Source: a virus
DNA length: 58,091 nt
IMG/VR virus record: IMGVR_UViG_3300032282_000782
Location: 1 to 58,091 of that record
Strand: one strand, 5' to 3'
Part shown: positions 49,959 to 57,606 of the stretch, piece by piece
Numbering within the stretch: position 1 is the stretch's first letter
How the letters are laid out: each line of letters opens with the position of its first letter
Made by a program: the position numbers and the translations under genes
The notes under the pieces: generated by a model
Told to the model about the DNA's origin: nothing
The model's database searches: none
Seen by the model: only the letters and a program-made list of their open reading frames with translations

Positions 49959-50588
49959 CTATTCTACTGTTGTAAACTCTGTCATGTACGAATCGTCAGT
50001 AACGAATTTATGTACATTTTCTACAGTGTACACGGTAGTGTCTATTTCATAACCAGGATTGTGATTGATTGGCTGGAACACCCAAGCATTATCATGCCAG
50101 AATATCTTGTTGTTAGGATAAATGTAATAATTACCTTCATCCATTTTGAATACGTGACCGCACTTATGTTCTGGTGTTTCGCCAAAGTTTGTATCTAACA
50201 TAGATCGATTTTCATGCGCCCAGTCTATAGTAAAAATATAGATTCCCTCTCTTTGTTCTTTTGAGGGTGTGAGGAGTTTAGCACGTAGACCTGCTAACCT
50301 TGACCTTACGTGAACGTCTGGATATTGGCTCAGACAATCCCAGTAGATATGTTCCGTCAGAGGTCGGACTGGGGCGTCCTTTTTCCAACAAAACGCATTT
50401 ATAGGTCTACGTGTCCAGTTAACTCCATTTTCTAAAAATGCTTCAAAAAGAGGAACTCTCTTTTCCATACATGCTACGCTGTGAACGTCGGCTGGAGTAA
50501 AGTCACCATGACCTTTCTTATGATTATAAAGGTATTCATTCCGTATCAAGCACGTAATCGTAGGTATATCATGATTTAAAAATGCCAC
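49959..50588 (-). CDS. Hypothetical conserved phage protein
   Basis: 209-aa protein, A+T-richer than its neighbours, with several conserved-looking Trp/His/Cys positions (FCWKKDAPVRPLTEHIYWDC, HKCGHVFKMDEGNYYIYP). No recognised family; possibly an enzyme or adaptor. A 67-bp gap separates it from ThyX, where no strong promoter is seen. Confidence 0.55.
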   Translation of the reverse strand: MAFLNHDIPTITCLIRNEYLYNHKKGHGDFTPADVHSVACMEKRVPLFEAFLENGVNWTRRPINAFCWKKDAPVRPLTEHIYWDCLSQYPDVHVRSRLAGLRAKLLTPSKEQREGIYIFTIDWAHENRSMLDTNFGETPEHKCGHVFKMDEGNYYIYPNNKIFWHDNAWVFQPINHNPGYEIDTTVYTVENVHKFVTDDSYMTEFTTVE

Positions 50589-50610
50589 TATATCGTATCC
50601 ATGTATATGC

Positions 50611-50802
50611 TCATTTCACAGACGCTCTCACATCCTTAAGCACAGCCTCAGCCATCTCCCTCATTTGCCTTTCGGTGTGCGCTAACGCTATATCTTCCAA
50701 GACCTTTCTGCACATAGTGAACATCACAAACAATTCATTATGAGCATCTTCTAGTTCTTCTATACGCTTAGCTAGCATATCCTCTACAGTAAACTTACTC
50801 AT
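50611..50802 (-). CDS. Small helical protein
   Basis: 63 aa from ATG 50802, which overlaps the end of the upstream gene and has GGAGAG before it; the 13-codon longer form lies inside that gene. Helical Leu/Met-rich (LEDAHNELFVMFTMCRKVLE), likely a coiled-coil oligomer. Function unknown. Confidence 0.6.
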   Translation of the reverse strand: MSKFTVEDMLAKRIEELEDAHNELFVMFTMCRKVLEDIALAHTERQMREMAEAVLKDVRASVK

Positions 50803-51208
50803 CGTCAAACTCTCCATGCGAACGGCGAACGTTACTCTCAAACCAGTTGTCCTGCCTCATGTCCCCGTACACCGACACCTGGAAAGTAGCACCAACAGCG
50901 TTCTCCCGTTCCATCTTAATACGCCGACCACGTAGCTCTTCAAAGCGTTCAGCAAGGTAGTCGGTGGCACGTTGAAGGTCGTACACCATCGCCATAACTT
51001 CGTCTTCTGCGTCGTAAGAAAGCCACCGCTCCCCGTCACTGTTGGTTTGTGAAACAATTTCCACGAAGTCATCAACCAACTCTTCGTAGCTGATAAAAGC
51101 ATGGGTTCCGTCGTCATCTTGCTCACCTTGGTAGAGTGCAAAGCAAACACCGTTGTCGTCTAGGTATGGGGACACATAGGTATCTGTCGTAATCTTAATT
51201 GAAGCCAT
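50795..51208 (-). CDS. Hypothetical acidic protein
   Basis: 137 aa, acidic, helical in the middle (VMAMVYDLQRATDYLAERFE). No family recognised. It overlaps the deaminase gene by 14 bp and the next gene by 8 bp, so it is part of the same transcript. Confidence 0.6.
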   Translation of the reverse strand: MASIKITTDTYVSPYLDDNGVCFALYQGEQDDDGTHAFISYEELVDDFVEIVSQTNSDGERWLSYDAEDEVMAMVYDLQRATDYLAERFEELRGRRIKMERENAVGATFQVSVYGDMRQDNWFESNVRRSHGEFDDE

Positions 51209-51608
51209 TGATCAACACCTTCTCTTCATTGAAGTAAGTTATCTTCTTTATACCAAACTCTTTAAGACATCTGTAACAACCAGAACAAGGCTTAGAATTA
51301 GCTGGTTCAAAAGTGTTTGTCAAGTGATTTCTTTTCACTCTAACTACAATCATATTACACTTACTTAATTCTTCTACATCCAAGACTCTTAAAGAGTTCT
51401 TTATAGCAGCTATCTCAGCATGAAGATATATAGCTTCTTCGTGTCTAGAATACCTAGCTTGCATGGGGTCACTCTTCCATCTATTAATACCCAACCCCAT
51501 GATCTGGTTCTTGTAGATAACACCAGCAGCCAGCCTGAAACAACGTACTGGATCAACTATGTCACTTGCTATCTGCAACAAGTACGGAATGTGCTTGGAT
51601 TCGTTCAC
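51195..51608 (-). CDS. Cytidine/dCMP deaminase-like protein
   Basis: 137-aa zinc deaminase (dCMP to dUMP or a related base). Zinc/catalytic residues: H63 and E65 in LHAEIAAI, C108 and C111 in KPCSGCYRC. It would feed dUMP to ThyX. The start is GTG 51608, preceded by AGAGAGA and lying inside the upstream gene. Confidence 0.82.
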   Translation of the reverse strand: MNESKHIPYLLQIASDIVDPVRCFRLAAGVIYKNQIMGLGINRWKSDPMQARYSRHEEAIYLHAEIAAIKNSLRVLDVEELSKCNMIVVRVKRNHLTNTFEPANSKPCSGCYRCLKEFGIKKITYFNEEKVLINGFN

Positions 51609-51909
51609 TTTTCTCTCTCATTTCAGCTATAAAGGCATCACCTTCTTTACGGTAATCTTTAAGAGCTTCTTCAGTAGCAGGGTCTAGGTAATGTTTCTTA
51701 AAGAAAGCAGTAAGGTTAGGGGCGCTATCTTCAAGTTTCTTCTTTTCGTGTCTGTATTCTTCTTGTGCTGCTTTTATTAAGTCCAATAGTAAGTTCAATT
51801 TAAACTCACCGTTCTCAAAGTTTAGTGCTGGTCTACGCATGAAGCAGAACAGTTCACCAGTCTCCTTGTCTACATCTGCTTGATAGAATGAGCTAAGGTA
51901 CCTAGACAT
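51562..51909 (-). CDS. Hypothetical protein
   Basis: 115 aa. N-terminus MSRYLSSFYQADVDKETG, then a helical KAAQEEYRHEKKKLEDS. It overlaps the deaminase by 47 bp. No recognised domain. Confidence 0.55.
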   Translation of the reverse strand: MSRYLSSFYQADVDKETGELFCFMRRPALNFENGEFKLNLLLDLIKAAQEEYRHEKKKLEDSAPNLTAFFKKHYLDPATEEALKDYRKEGDAFIAEMREKSERIQAHSVLVADSK

Positions 51910-51914
51910 GTTAA

Positions 51915-52466
51915 CTATCCCTTATAGAACATATGATTACCAACTCTGCGAAGAAACACCTTTTGTTTCACCCACTTAGGTTTACTACCTACAGTATGGA
52001 ATGAAGTAGCTTCTTCAAGTCCTTGAATATAAACACCAGACATACTTAGTGCAGCTACCACACTACTTTGATTGTAGCCTTCAATGTCATGGATTCGTTC
52101 AGGTTTTCCATCGCAATAGAAACTGAACTGACACTTGTTCTTTATCATACGTCCAGACTTAGACATCTTTCCTTTATAGACAACATCACATATGGTGTCT
52201 AACCCATTGGAACTAAACACCCTATTCATAACAACCTGTGCTACGGCTAACTGTCCAAGGATGTTCTCTGACCGTGCCTCAAAGTAGATTGTGTCAGCAA
52301 GACAGGTAATGTCTTCTACATACAGGTTACTACCCTGTGTGTATTGTTCAGCCTCAATCACCTCCTGGTGTTGAGTGTAAGCGTCTTCTATTTGGGACAT
52401 AAACAAGATGGGAAGAATAAAAAGTGATGCAACAATTATAACTGTAAAAGCTACTATGGGTTTCAT
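51915..52466 (-). CDS. SleB-like cell wall hydrolase with N-terminal anchor
   Basis: 183 aa. An N-terminal hydrophobic helix (IVAFTVIIVASLFILPIL, residues 4-21) acts as signal or anchor. Then comes a Hydrolase_2/SleB domain with IYFEARSENILGQLAVAQVV and later QFSFYCDG. E63 of YFEAR is the likely catalytic acid. It can cleave peptidoglycan in the periplasm without a holin, possibly as a SAR-type enzyme, or remodel the wall. Located among early/middle genes rather than next to the holin. Start overlaps the upstream stop (ATGA), AGGAG 9 nt before. Confidence 0.78.
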   Translation of the reverse strand: MKPIVAFTVIIVASLFILPILFMSQIEDAYTQHQEVIEAEQYTQGSNLYVEDITCLADTIYFEARSENILGQLAVAQVVMNRVFSSNGLDTICDVVYKGKMSKSGRMIKNKCQFSFYCDGKPERIHDIEGYNQSSVVAALSMSGVYIQGLEEATSFHTVGSKPKWVKQKVFLRRVGNHMFYKG

Positions 52467-52654
52467 ACATTCCGCTCCTCATTCCACTCAATAAGACCAT
52501 TCAAGAAGTCATTGATATCATTGAGATATAAGTCCCTGATGTCGTCTACTTGTGCTACGCCAATGACGTACTCCTGCATGTGCTGGGGGATGTCACTGTA
52601 CTCACGGTAGTTGTACATCTTTGATGGTTGTTGATCTTTGACTAATGTAAGCAT
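52463..52654 (-). CDS. Small acidic protein
   Basis: 63 aa, acidic and Tyr/Asp-rich (YNYREYSDIPQHMQEY). Unknown. It overlaps the SleB gene by 4 bp and is the first gene after the hairpin region. Confidence 0.55.
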   Translation of the reverse strand: MLTLVKDQQPSKMYNYREYSDIPQHMQEYVIGVAQVDDIRDLYLNDINDFLNGLIEWNEERNV

Positions 52655-52673
52655 GACTGTTTTGTAATCCTTT

Positions 52674-52725
52674 AGAGAGAGAGAGAGAGTGGATAATGTG
52701 CTTTATATTACACACTATCCACTCT
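52674..52725 (-). promoter_or_regulatory. GA repeat and long hairpin
   Basis: An (AG)8 run lies at 52674-52689. AGAGTGGATA (52686-52695) pairs exactly with TATCCACTCT (52716-52725), plus four more pairs after one mismatch, around a 10-nt loop. It sits in the only sizable gap of this part, 14 bp downstream of the gene at 52739-53080. It may end that transcript on the minus strand (no long U-tract), or act as an operator or RNA-processing site. Confidence 0.5.
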
Positions 52726-52738
52726 AATGTATAACTTA

Positions 52739-53080
52739 TTAATCAGCCGCTTTACGGTAGCCTTCCGGGATGTACTCACGCTGACGGCGTACTTCATACT
52801 TTCCTTCCGGTAGTTTCAATGCTTCGTGGGTGTCAAAGCTACGCAGGTGTTCAATAACAGCTTCGTCAGCTACGTCCAAGTAAGCAATGAACGCATTAGT
52901 CTGGTCAATGAACATTTGTGCTGAACGCTCCAGCACAACATGGTTGTGACCTGTCTCACTATGAGCGACTACGTGGAACCCCTCCTGTGCATCTGATTTA
53001 ACAGCGGCGGCGGGGACAACATCAATACGGCGGATCATAAGGTCGCCTTGGAAACAAGGTTTGTTTGTTACGATTTTCAT
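52739..53080 (-). CDS. Hypothetical protein
   Basis: 113 aa beta-rich protein with His-rich loop (VVAHSETGHNHVVLERSAQM) that might bind metal. Basic C-terminus (YEVRRQREYIPEGYRKAAD). Starts on an ATGA overlap with AAGGAG before it, directly after the DUF6745 gene, with which it is probably co-translated. Confidence 0.6.
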   Translation of the reverse strand: MKIVTNKPCFQGDLMIRRIDVVPAAAVKSDAQEGFHVVAHSETGHNHVVLERSAQMFIDQTNAFIAYLDVADEAVIEHLRSFDTHEALKLPEGKYEVRRQREYIPEGYRKAAD

Positions 53081-54567
53081 GTACGGAACTCCTTCATTTT
53101 AAGTAGGTCTGTAGGAATGTCATAGGTCCAGGCATTCCCTTCAATTGCGGTCTTAGTCTCTGGGGGTACAGGAATAGCAAACCTACGTCCAGTACCACAG
53201 GTTACACGAATAAACTTCTCTTTACCAATATCAGGGATGGTTACTTCAACCAGTTCCCCTATCTCAGGGTCTTCGTCTTTGTCAAGTGTCTTTGCGTCTA
53301 GTTCGCTTAGAATACGATCCCATCCGACAATCTCACAAGCAGCACGGCGCAGTTCAACGTTCTCATGCTTTAGAGCTATCTCTGGTGTGATTGTTGACTT
53401 ATCCATAATCCATTTCTCTGGGACATAAACACCGTGCCAAGCATACATAGCTGTACCATCCCGCCACTTACAGAACGGACCATTCTCACAGTGAGGGCGG
53501 TTTTGGTCATCCACAAGGAGAACTTCTGGACGATCAGATATAATGCAGAACTCTTCGTGCATAATACGTCTTCCACCGTGTAAACTACCTAGTTCCCAAT
53601 AGTTGTATTTTGAATAGTCAATGGGGAGTTTAGCCACATCGCGGAAGAATGTCAGGAAAGCATCCCAGTAACTCCACTGGCTTCCCCCCTGTTCCATACG
53701 CCACGCTTCGGAAGCACATTTTAAAGCGAACTTATAGTTACCTCCAAATAAGTCTTTAGCCAAAGATACAAGCTGCTGAATATCTAAGTTATACCAACTT
53801 TCACTAAGTGTAGCGTTACTGTGGGTGGCGTTGCCGGTGGCGGCTCTGGTGGCGACGTTGGTGGCGTCGTAGGTGGCGTCGTTGGTGGCGTTGCTGGTGG
53901 CGTCGTTGGTGGCGTCGTTGGTGGCGGCGTAGGTGGCGGCGTTGGTGGCGGCGTGGGTGGCGTCGTAGGTGGCGTTGCTGGTGGCGTCGTAGGTGGCGGC
54001 TCTGGTGGCGTCGTAGGTGGCGGCTCTGGTGGCGTTGCTGGTGGCGTTGCCGGTGGCGGCTCTGATGGCGTTGCTGGTGGCGGCGTAGGTGGCGGCGTTG
54101 GTGGCGGCGTTGGTGGCGTCGTAGGTGGCGACGTTGGTGGCGTCGTTGGTGGCAGCGTTGGTGGCGTCGTAGGTGGCGACGTTGGTGGCGTCGTTGGTGG
54201 CGGCGTTGGTGGCGGCTCTGATGGCGTTGCTGGTGGCGACGTAGGTGGCGACGTTGGTGGCGTTGCTGGTGGCGGCTCTGGCGGCGTAGATGGCGTTGCT
54301 GGTGGCGCTGTTACGAAGGTGCCAAATAGCAGCAGCAAAACCACCAGCAAATCGCATAACAAACGGAGATTGAACAAACACGATACGATTGCGCGGTGGT
54401 GGTGTTAGCCCAGCACTACGATACAAACCCTCCACGGCGTTAACCATTTGGTCTTTGTCATGCTGGTCCATTTGTTTGGTGGACATTGCGTTAGCAATCC
54501 ACTTGTCACGGTACACCGGGAGCATCTTCCTATGTTCGCCAGTCAGTTCATATTTCTTTTTAGCCAT
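53077..54567 (-). CDS. DUF6745 protein with tetrapeptide-repeat insert
   Basis: 496 aa. The N-terminal 85 residues (YRDKWIANAMSTKQMDQHD, RNRIVFVQSPFVMRFAGG) and residues about 255-496 (HCENGPFCKWRDGTAMYAWH, NVELRRAACEIVGWDRIL) match DUF6745. Between them, residues 86-249 consist of about 40 consecutive xxAT tetrapeptides with x1 = N/Y/S/R/G and x2 = D/A/V/N. This may be a solenoid or a flexible linker. Function of the family is unknown. The start codon is on the edge of the gap after DUF932. Confidence 0.7.
   Translation of the reverse strand: MAKKKYELTGEHRKMLPVYRDKWIANAMSTKQMDQHDKDQMVNAVEGLYRSAGLTPPPRNRIVFVQSPFVMRFAGGFAAAIWHLRNSATSNAIYAARAATSNATNVATYVATSNAIRAATNAATNDATNVATYDATNAATNDATNVATYDATNAATNAATYAATSNAIRAATGNATSNATRAATYDATRAATYDATSNATYDATHAATNAATYAATNDATNDATSNATNDATYDATNVATRAATGNATHSNATLSESWYNLDIQQLVSLAKDLFGGNYKFALKCASEAWRMEQGGSQWSYWDAFLTFFRDVAKLPIDYSKYNYWELGSLHGGRRIMHEEFCIISDRPEVLLVDDQNRPHCENGPFCKWRDGTAMYAWHGVYVPEKWIMDKSTITPEIALKHENVELRRAACEIVGWDRILSELDAKTLDKDEDPEIGELVEVTIPDIGKEKFIRVTCGTGRRFAIPVPPETKTAIEGNAWTYDIPTDLLKMKEFRT
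53821..54309 (-). repeat. 12-bp minisatellite encoding xxAT units
   Basis: About 40 tandem 12-bp units, on the plus strand close to GGTGGCGTCGTA with variable last bases. They run in frame through the DUF6745 gene and leave all other frames open too (hence long antisense Pro/Gly frames). Units differ mainly at codon positions for x1/x2. Copy number is likely to change by slippage. Confidence 0.9.
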
Positions 54568-54599
54568 AGTAGTCCTACCCTTAAAGTAATTGAGACGTA

Positions 54600-55586
54600 T
54601 TAAGCAAGAACAGCTTCTTTAACGAACTCTTGCCAAGTCTTACTGTTAAGCCAGGAAGATACCTTCTCCTGACGCTTGTACAGGCTATCGGCAGTAGCGT
54701 TAGCCCGCAGACCAAAGCGTTCATCGTCATGGCTGGCGTAGTGAGTGAGAGCCGACATGACACTGAATAGGTTATGTCCCCGTACAGCCGATTCCTGGCC
54801 GTACTGAGCGAAGAGACGATCAGATAGGGTGTCAGACCGCTTCTGCTCCTTAACCTCACTGGACCCTGCTGTGAGAGCCTTGTAGAGGGCTTCCACCGGC
54901 TTAACAGCCGCCAGCTTCTTATCAGCGTATTCCTGGTACAGGGCCATTTCGTTATTAAAGCGTTCAAGAGACTTCTGGAGGATAACCATGAAGCCATCCG
55001 CCGTGAAGTTACGGCTATGGCGGGCTTTGGCTACGTCAAACTCACCGCTGATGCGACCATTCATGCAGAACAGGTCAATGGAACCGCACCACAGGACAGC
55101 AGAACCACTACCGTCGAAGGTGTTCTTAACGATAACACGGAACTCAAAGTCAGTCTTATGACCGTTCCTTGTCTCAATTGGACGGGATACCTTGGGGAAT
55201 AGGTACTCTGAATAGCATTTGGTATAGTTCTTAGTGACAGTATCGGTGACCTTAACGTCGTTTAGGACCAGTGGATCAAAGAAGTTAATCATTTGTTCAT
55301 GTAGGGGTTGGAGGATTTCACGGTTCTCTACAACACGATACGACTTGTTAACCACCGACATGTACTGAGCAGGGGTTTCCTTATCGTAGTTCTTAATGAG
55401 CATCTTCTTGTCCAAGGAGGGGACACCAAGGCCGACAGACATAACATCGTCTGTGAGTACTTGGAAGTTAACTTCACGGGTGGACATATCAAGCAGATCG
55501 GCTCCGCTTGAGAGGTGCTTGGTGAACGAACCCGCACGAAGACCGCCGTGACGCATGGTAGTACGATTAGAGGTGATGCTTTTCAT
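54600..55586 (-). CDS. DUF932 protein
   Basis: 328 aa. Recognised by the DUF932 pattern (residues about 40-290), with VNKSYRVVENREILQPLHEQ, LWCGSIDLFCMNGRI and LQKSLERFNNEMALYQ. DUF932 proteins are common on phages and plasmids. No enzymatic role is proven; some relatives lie with recombination genes. An AAGGAATTTTGCT site precedes ATG. Likely an early gene. Confidence 0.8.
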   Translation of the reverse strand: MKSITSNRTTMRHGGLRAGSFTKHLSSGADLLDMSTREVNFQVLTDDVMSVGLGVPSLDKKMLIKNYDKETPAQYMSVVNKSYRVVENREILQPLHEQMINFFDPLVLNDVKVTDTVTKNYTKCYSEYLFPKVSRPIETRNGHKTDFEFRVIVKNTFDGSGSAVLWCGSIDLFCMNGRISGEFDVAKARHSRNFTADGFMVILQKSLERFNNEMALYQEYADKKLAAVKPVEALYKALTAGSSEVKEQKRSDTLSDRLFAQYGQESAVRGHNLFSVMSALTHYASHDDERFGLRANATADSLYKRQEKVSSWLNSKTWQEFVKEAVLA

Positions 55587-55619
55587 AGCAAAATTCCTTT
55601 TTGTCCAGTTAACAGTTGA

Positions 55620-55823
55620 TTAATTCGTCATCGTAAAAGCTGGGATAGCTACGCACAATACAGTTGCTCTGAATGTACTGTGTCTGAACTGCTCCTCTAC
55701 ACTCTTTTTAGATTCCTCACATAAAGCCTGAGTCTGGAAGTCTGCGATTGTGGTGGTAGTGATGCCTCCGTTGTTACCCGCAAAGATAACTAGGCTAAAC
55801 ACAATAGATGCTATCGTTGTCAT
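55620..55823 (-). CDS. Small exported protein
   Basis: 67 aa with an N-terminal hydrophobic segment (ASIVFSLVIFAGNNGGI), likely a signal peptide or anchor, and two Cys (ALCEESKK, ATVLCVAI). No family recognised. Overlaps the upstream stop by one base. Confidence 0.5.
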   Translation of the reverse strand: MTTIASIVFSLVIFAGNNGGITTTTIADFQTQALCEESKKSVEEQFRHSTFRATVLCVAIPAFTMTN

Positions 55824-56023
55824 TAGCGCGTCTCCCCTTCTTGGGTGACAATAAAGTCTGAGCCAGGGGCGATGAACAGCGTAAGTTCACACACTAGGCC
55901 GTCTTCTCCCTCAACTCTAAGTACAGCGTACTTGTACGGCTTAACTCCGTAGCCACAAGGTTCCTTAACGTCCGTTGTCTTAATGTTCAGACCAGTTACG
56001 CGGTGCGCCGTAATACCGACCAT
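55823..56023 (-). CDS. Small hypothetical protein
   Basis: 66 aa beta-rich protein (ITAHRVTGLNIKTTDVKEPC, AVLRVEGEDGLVCELTLFIA). Start overlaps the previous gene by 28 bp. Unknown. Confidence 0.5.
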   Translation of the reverse strand: MVGITAHRVTGLNIKTTDVKEPCGYGVKPYKYAVLRVEGEDGLVCELTLFIAPGSDFIVTQEGETR

Positions 56024-56187
56024 GTTTTTGTCCTCAGTTTGAGTGTGTCTTCATAAAGCTTGAATGCTTCGGTAAGAGATTGTACGGTTTCCATGTAGCA
56101 GTTGTCAAATAGAATATCGTACCCTAATGTTCCTTTAGAAGGTTCAATGATAAACGTCTCTCTACCCTCTTCGTCAAAGAATCTCAT
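55996..56187 (-). CDS. Small hypothetical protein
   Basis: 63 aa acidic protein (MRFFDEEGRETFIIEPSKG) with a helical C-terminus. Overlaps the upstream membrane-protein gene by 4 bp. No known motif. Confidence 0.5.
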   Translation of the reverse strand: MRFFDEEGRETFIIEPSKGTLGYDILFDNCYMETVQSLTEAFKLYEDTLKLRTKTWSVLRRTA

Positions 56188-56375
56188 TCTTCAATGCTCA
56201 CATCTAGACGCCACAGCATCCCAATTGAGATGTACACCAACGCTGGGCCAACCAACAAGCCAGCTAGGTACAGCCAGTACCCTTCTGGGATTAGTACACG
56301 GAGGGCTTCAAAGGTTACAAGGGTGCCCATAGCAAGCCCGATAACGGCCTGTAGAATTGCAAGTTTGTTTTTCAT
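56184..56375 (-). CDS. Two-helix membrane protein, paralogue A
   Basis: 63 aa from ATG 56375, with GGAGGAGG 6 nt before it (a longer frame to 56453 lacks this). Two membrane helices (LAILQAVIGLAMGTLVTFEA, LYLAGLLVGPALVYISIGML) around the loop LIPEGYW. It is homologous to the gene at 56531-56719 (TFEALRVLIPEGYWLYLAG against TYEAINVLAPEGYLLYLGM). Function unknown. Confidence 0.65.
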   Translation of the reverse strand: MKNKLAILQAVIGLAMGTLVTFEALRVLIPEGYWLYLAGLLVGPALVYISIGMLWRLDVSIEE

Positions 56376-56400
56376 AATTAACCTCCTCCGGATTACTACT

Positions 56401-56529
56401 TCATACTGAGTTTTCGTTAAGGCTATGAAGTACCGCTTTGTCATGCTGTTCACCCTCTCTATCTAATACAACATCTTTTCCTATTACGTGCCCCTCCTGG
56501 TCCCCATTGTATTCCAACGAAGGATGCAC
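56401..56529 (-). pseudogene. Remnant of a second copy of the 56759-57211 gene
   Basis: A 42-codon frame (GTG 56529, GGGGAGG upstream) contains EGHVIGKDVVLDREG, which aligns with GGHVRGQDVVLDRAG near the end of the protein at 56759-57211. The matching DNA (CTATCTAATAC-ACATC) is also visible. It lies between the two paralogous membrane-protein genes. The remaining part of the copy is missing, so it is best read as the tail of a deleted duplicate, possibly still translated. Confidence 0.55.
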
Positions 56530-56530
56530 A

Positions 56531-56719
56531 TCAGTCCTCCCCTTCAATGTCCACGTTAGCATTGAATATACGGGCTATTGATATAACCGTTACCAATGGA
56601 CCGATAGCCAGCATACCAAGATAAAGAAGATAACCTTCTGGTGCCAATACATTAATGGCTTCATATGTGCAAAGAACACCAAGCATTAAACCTATCACGC
56701 TGATTGTTAAACTTTTCAT
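56531..56719 (-). CDS. Two-helix membrane protein, paralogue B
   Basis: 62 aa. Two hydrophobic helices (TISVIGLMLGVLCTYEAIN, LYLGMLAIGPLVTVISIARI) with the loop LAPEGYL and acidic tail. Paralogue of the gene at 56184-56375. ATG 56719. Probably arose by tandem duplication with the upstream gene at 56759. Confidence 0.65.
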   Translation of the reverse strand: MKSLTISVIGLMLGVLCTYEAINVLAPEGYLLYLGMLAIGPLVTVISIARIFNANVDIEGED

Positions 56720-56758
56720 GTTACTACACCCTTTCGCATCTGGATTGGTTTGTGTTAA

Positions 56759-57211
56759 TCACGGGACACATGTGATATATGATCCTGCTCTATCTAATAC
56801 CACATCCTGTCCCCTTACATGGCCCCCTGTCTTTTTATCTGAATACATAAAAATCTTACCGGCATATAGAGCCGGGATATAACTATCGTCCTGTTCCCAA
56901 AAAAATACACCCATAAACCCCTTAAACTTGTACGGGTTGTACACTATTGGACAACTAAACCCTGGCGGTGCCACATGGTCAGCCTCTGTATTGGACAGAT
57001 AGCCCACTATGCCAGCATGTACATTCTTTTTCTTCTCTCTCAATACACGCTGGCGTCCTGCCTCACTGACCTTAAAGGTACACCGTTCAAGGTACACCTG
57101 ACGCTGGTGGTCAATGACTTTACCCTTCATCGGGCCTTCTAAAGCCTTGATACTCCACAGGTTTCTGTGCAGGTTGAAGTAAACAAACACTTTCAAGCCA
57201 TCTGTAGTCAT
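56759..57211 (-). CDS. Hypothetical conserved phage protein
   Basis: 150 aa. The core KVIDHQRQVYLERCTFKVSE, then AGRQRVLREKKKNVHAGIVG, is similar to small phage proteins I have seen but cannot name. The end GGHVRGQDVVLDRAG matches the remnant at 56401-56529. Basic middle, no membrane segment. Overlaps the upstream gene by 4 bp. Confidence 0.6.
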   Translation of the reverse strand: MTTDGLKVFVYFNLHRNLWSIKALEGPMKGKVIDHQRQVYLERCTFKVSEAGRQRVLREKKKNVHAGIVGYLSNTEADHVAPPGFSCPIVYNPYKFKGFMGVFFWEQDDSYIPALYAGKIFMYSDKKTGGHVRGQDVVLDRAGSYITCVP

Positions 57212-57405
57212 AGCTGTCTATCCCTCTTCAGTTCTCTTTCGTAGTCCATACGTGCAGCCCATCCCTCAATTACACGTTCGTAGGCTTCATCCAAGAGTAG
57301 TTCCATCAAGCCGGGGGAAATGTTCTCTTCGTCAATACCTTTGTTCTCACAGTATTCCGCGATAACAAGTTGTTCCATGTCATACAGTGCGTTTTTGTCA
57401 ACCAT
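57208..57405 (-). CDS. Small acidic protein
   Basis: 65 aa from ATG 57405, with AGGAG 9 nt upstream (the longer frame to 57456 is less likely because it overlaps the preceding gene). Acidic, helical (YDMEQLVIAEYCENKGIDEE). Unknown. Confidence 0.6.
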   Translation of the reverse strand: MVDKNALYDMEQLVIAEYCENKGIDEENISPGLMELLLDEAYERVIEGWAARMDYERELKRDRQL

Positions 57406-57409
57406 ATTA

Positions 57410-57583
57410 TTATTTCTCCTGAAAATCCTGGCTGATAGGTTCACGAATGATGCCATTCTTTATTAACCATCGCATAGCATCTTCTCTTGTTTTATGCCAT
57501 GGCCCAAATGGGCGGTGAGGTTCAGCGACACAATACCATCTCTTGTTAGAGCTTAGGTATTTTATATGTAACATATCATTCAT
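57410..57583 (-). CDS. 57-residue protein
   Basis: Frame from ATG 57583 to TAA 57410-57412, ending 4 bp before the next ATG and whose 3' part carries that gene's AGGAG site. It encodes RWYCVAEPHRPFGPWHKTRE and a helix (DAMRWLIKNGIIREP). The composition is protein-like (Trp, His, Arg), and the ends fit the neighbours. Function unknown. Confidence 0.55.
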   Translation of the reverse strand: MNDMLHIKYLSSNKRWYCVAEPHRPFGPWHKTREDAMRWLIKNGIIREPISQDFQEK

Positions 57584-57606
57584 TATCACTCACCTCACTA
57601 GTGGGT

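Noticed and set aside
53784-54408. Pro-rich and Gly/Val-rich long frames over the minisatellite
   Set aside because: The 12-bp repeat keeps every frame open. Only the minus-strand frame continues into DUF6745 sequence on both sides.
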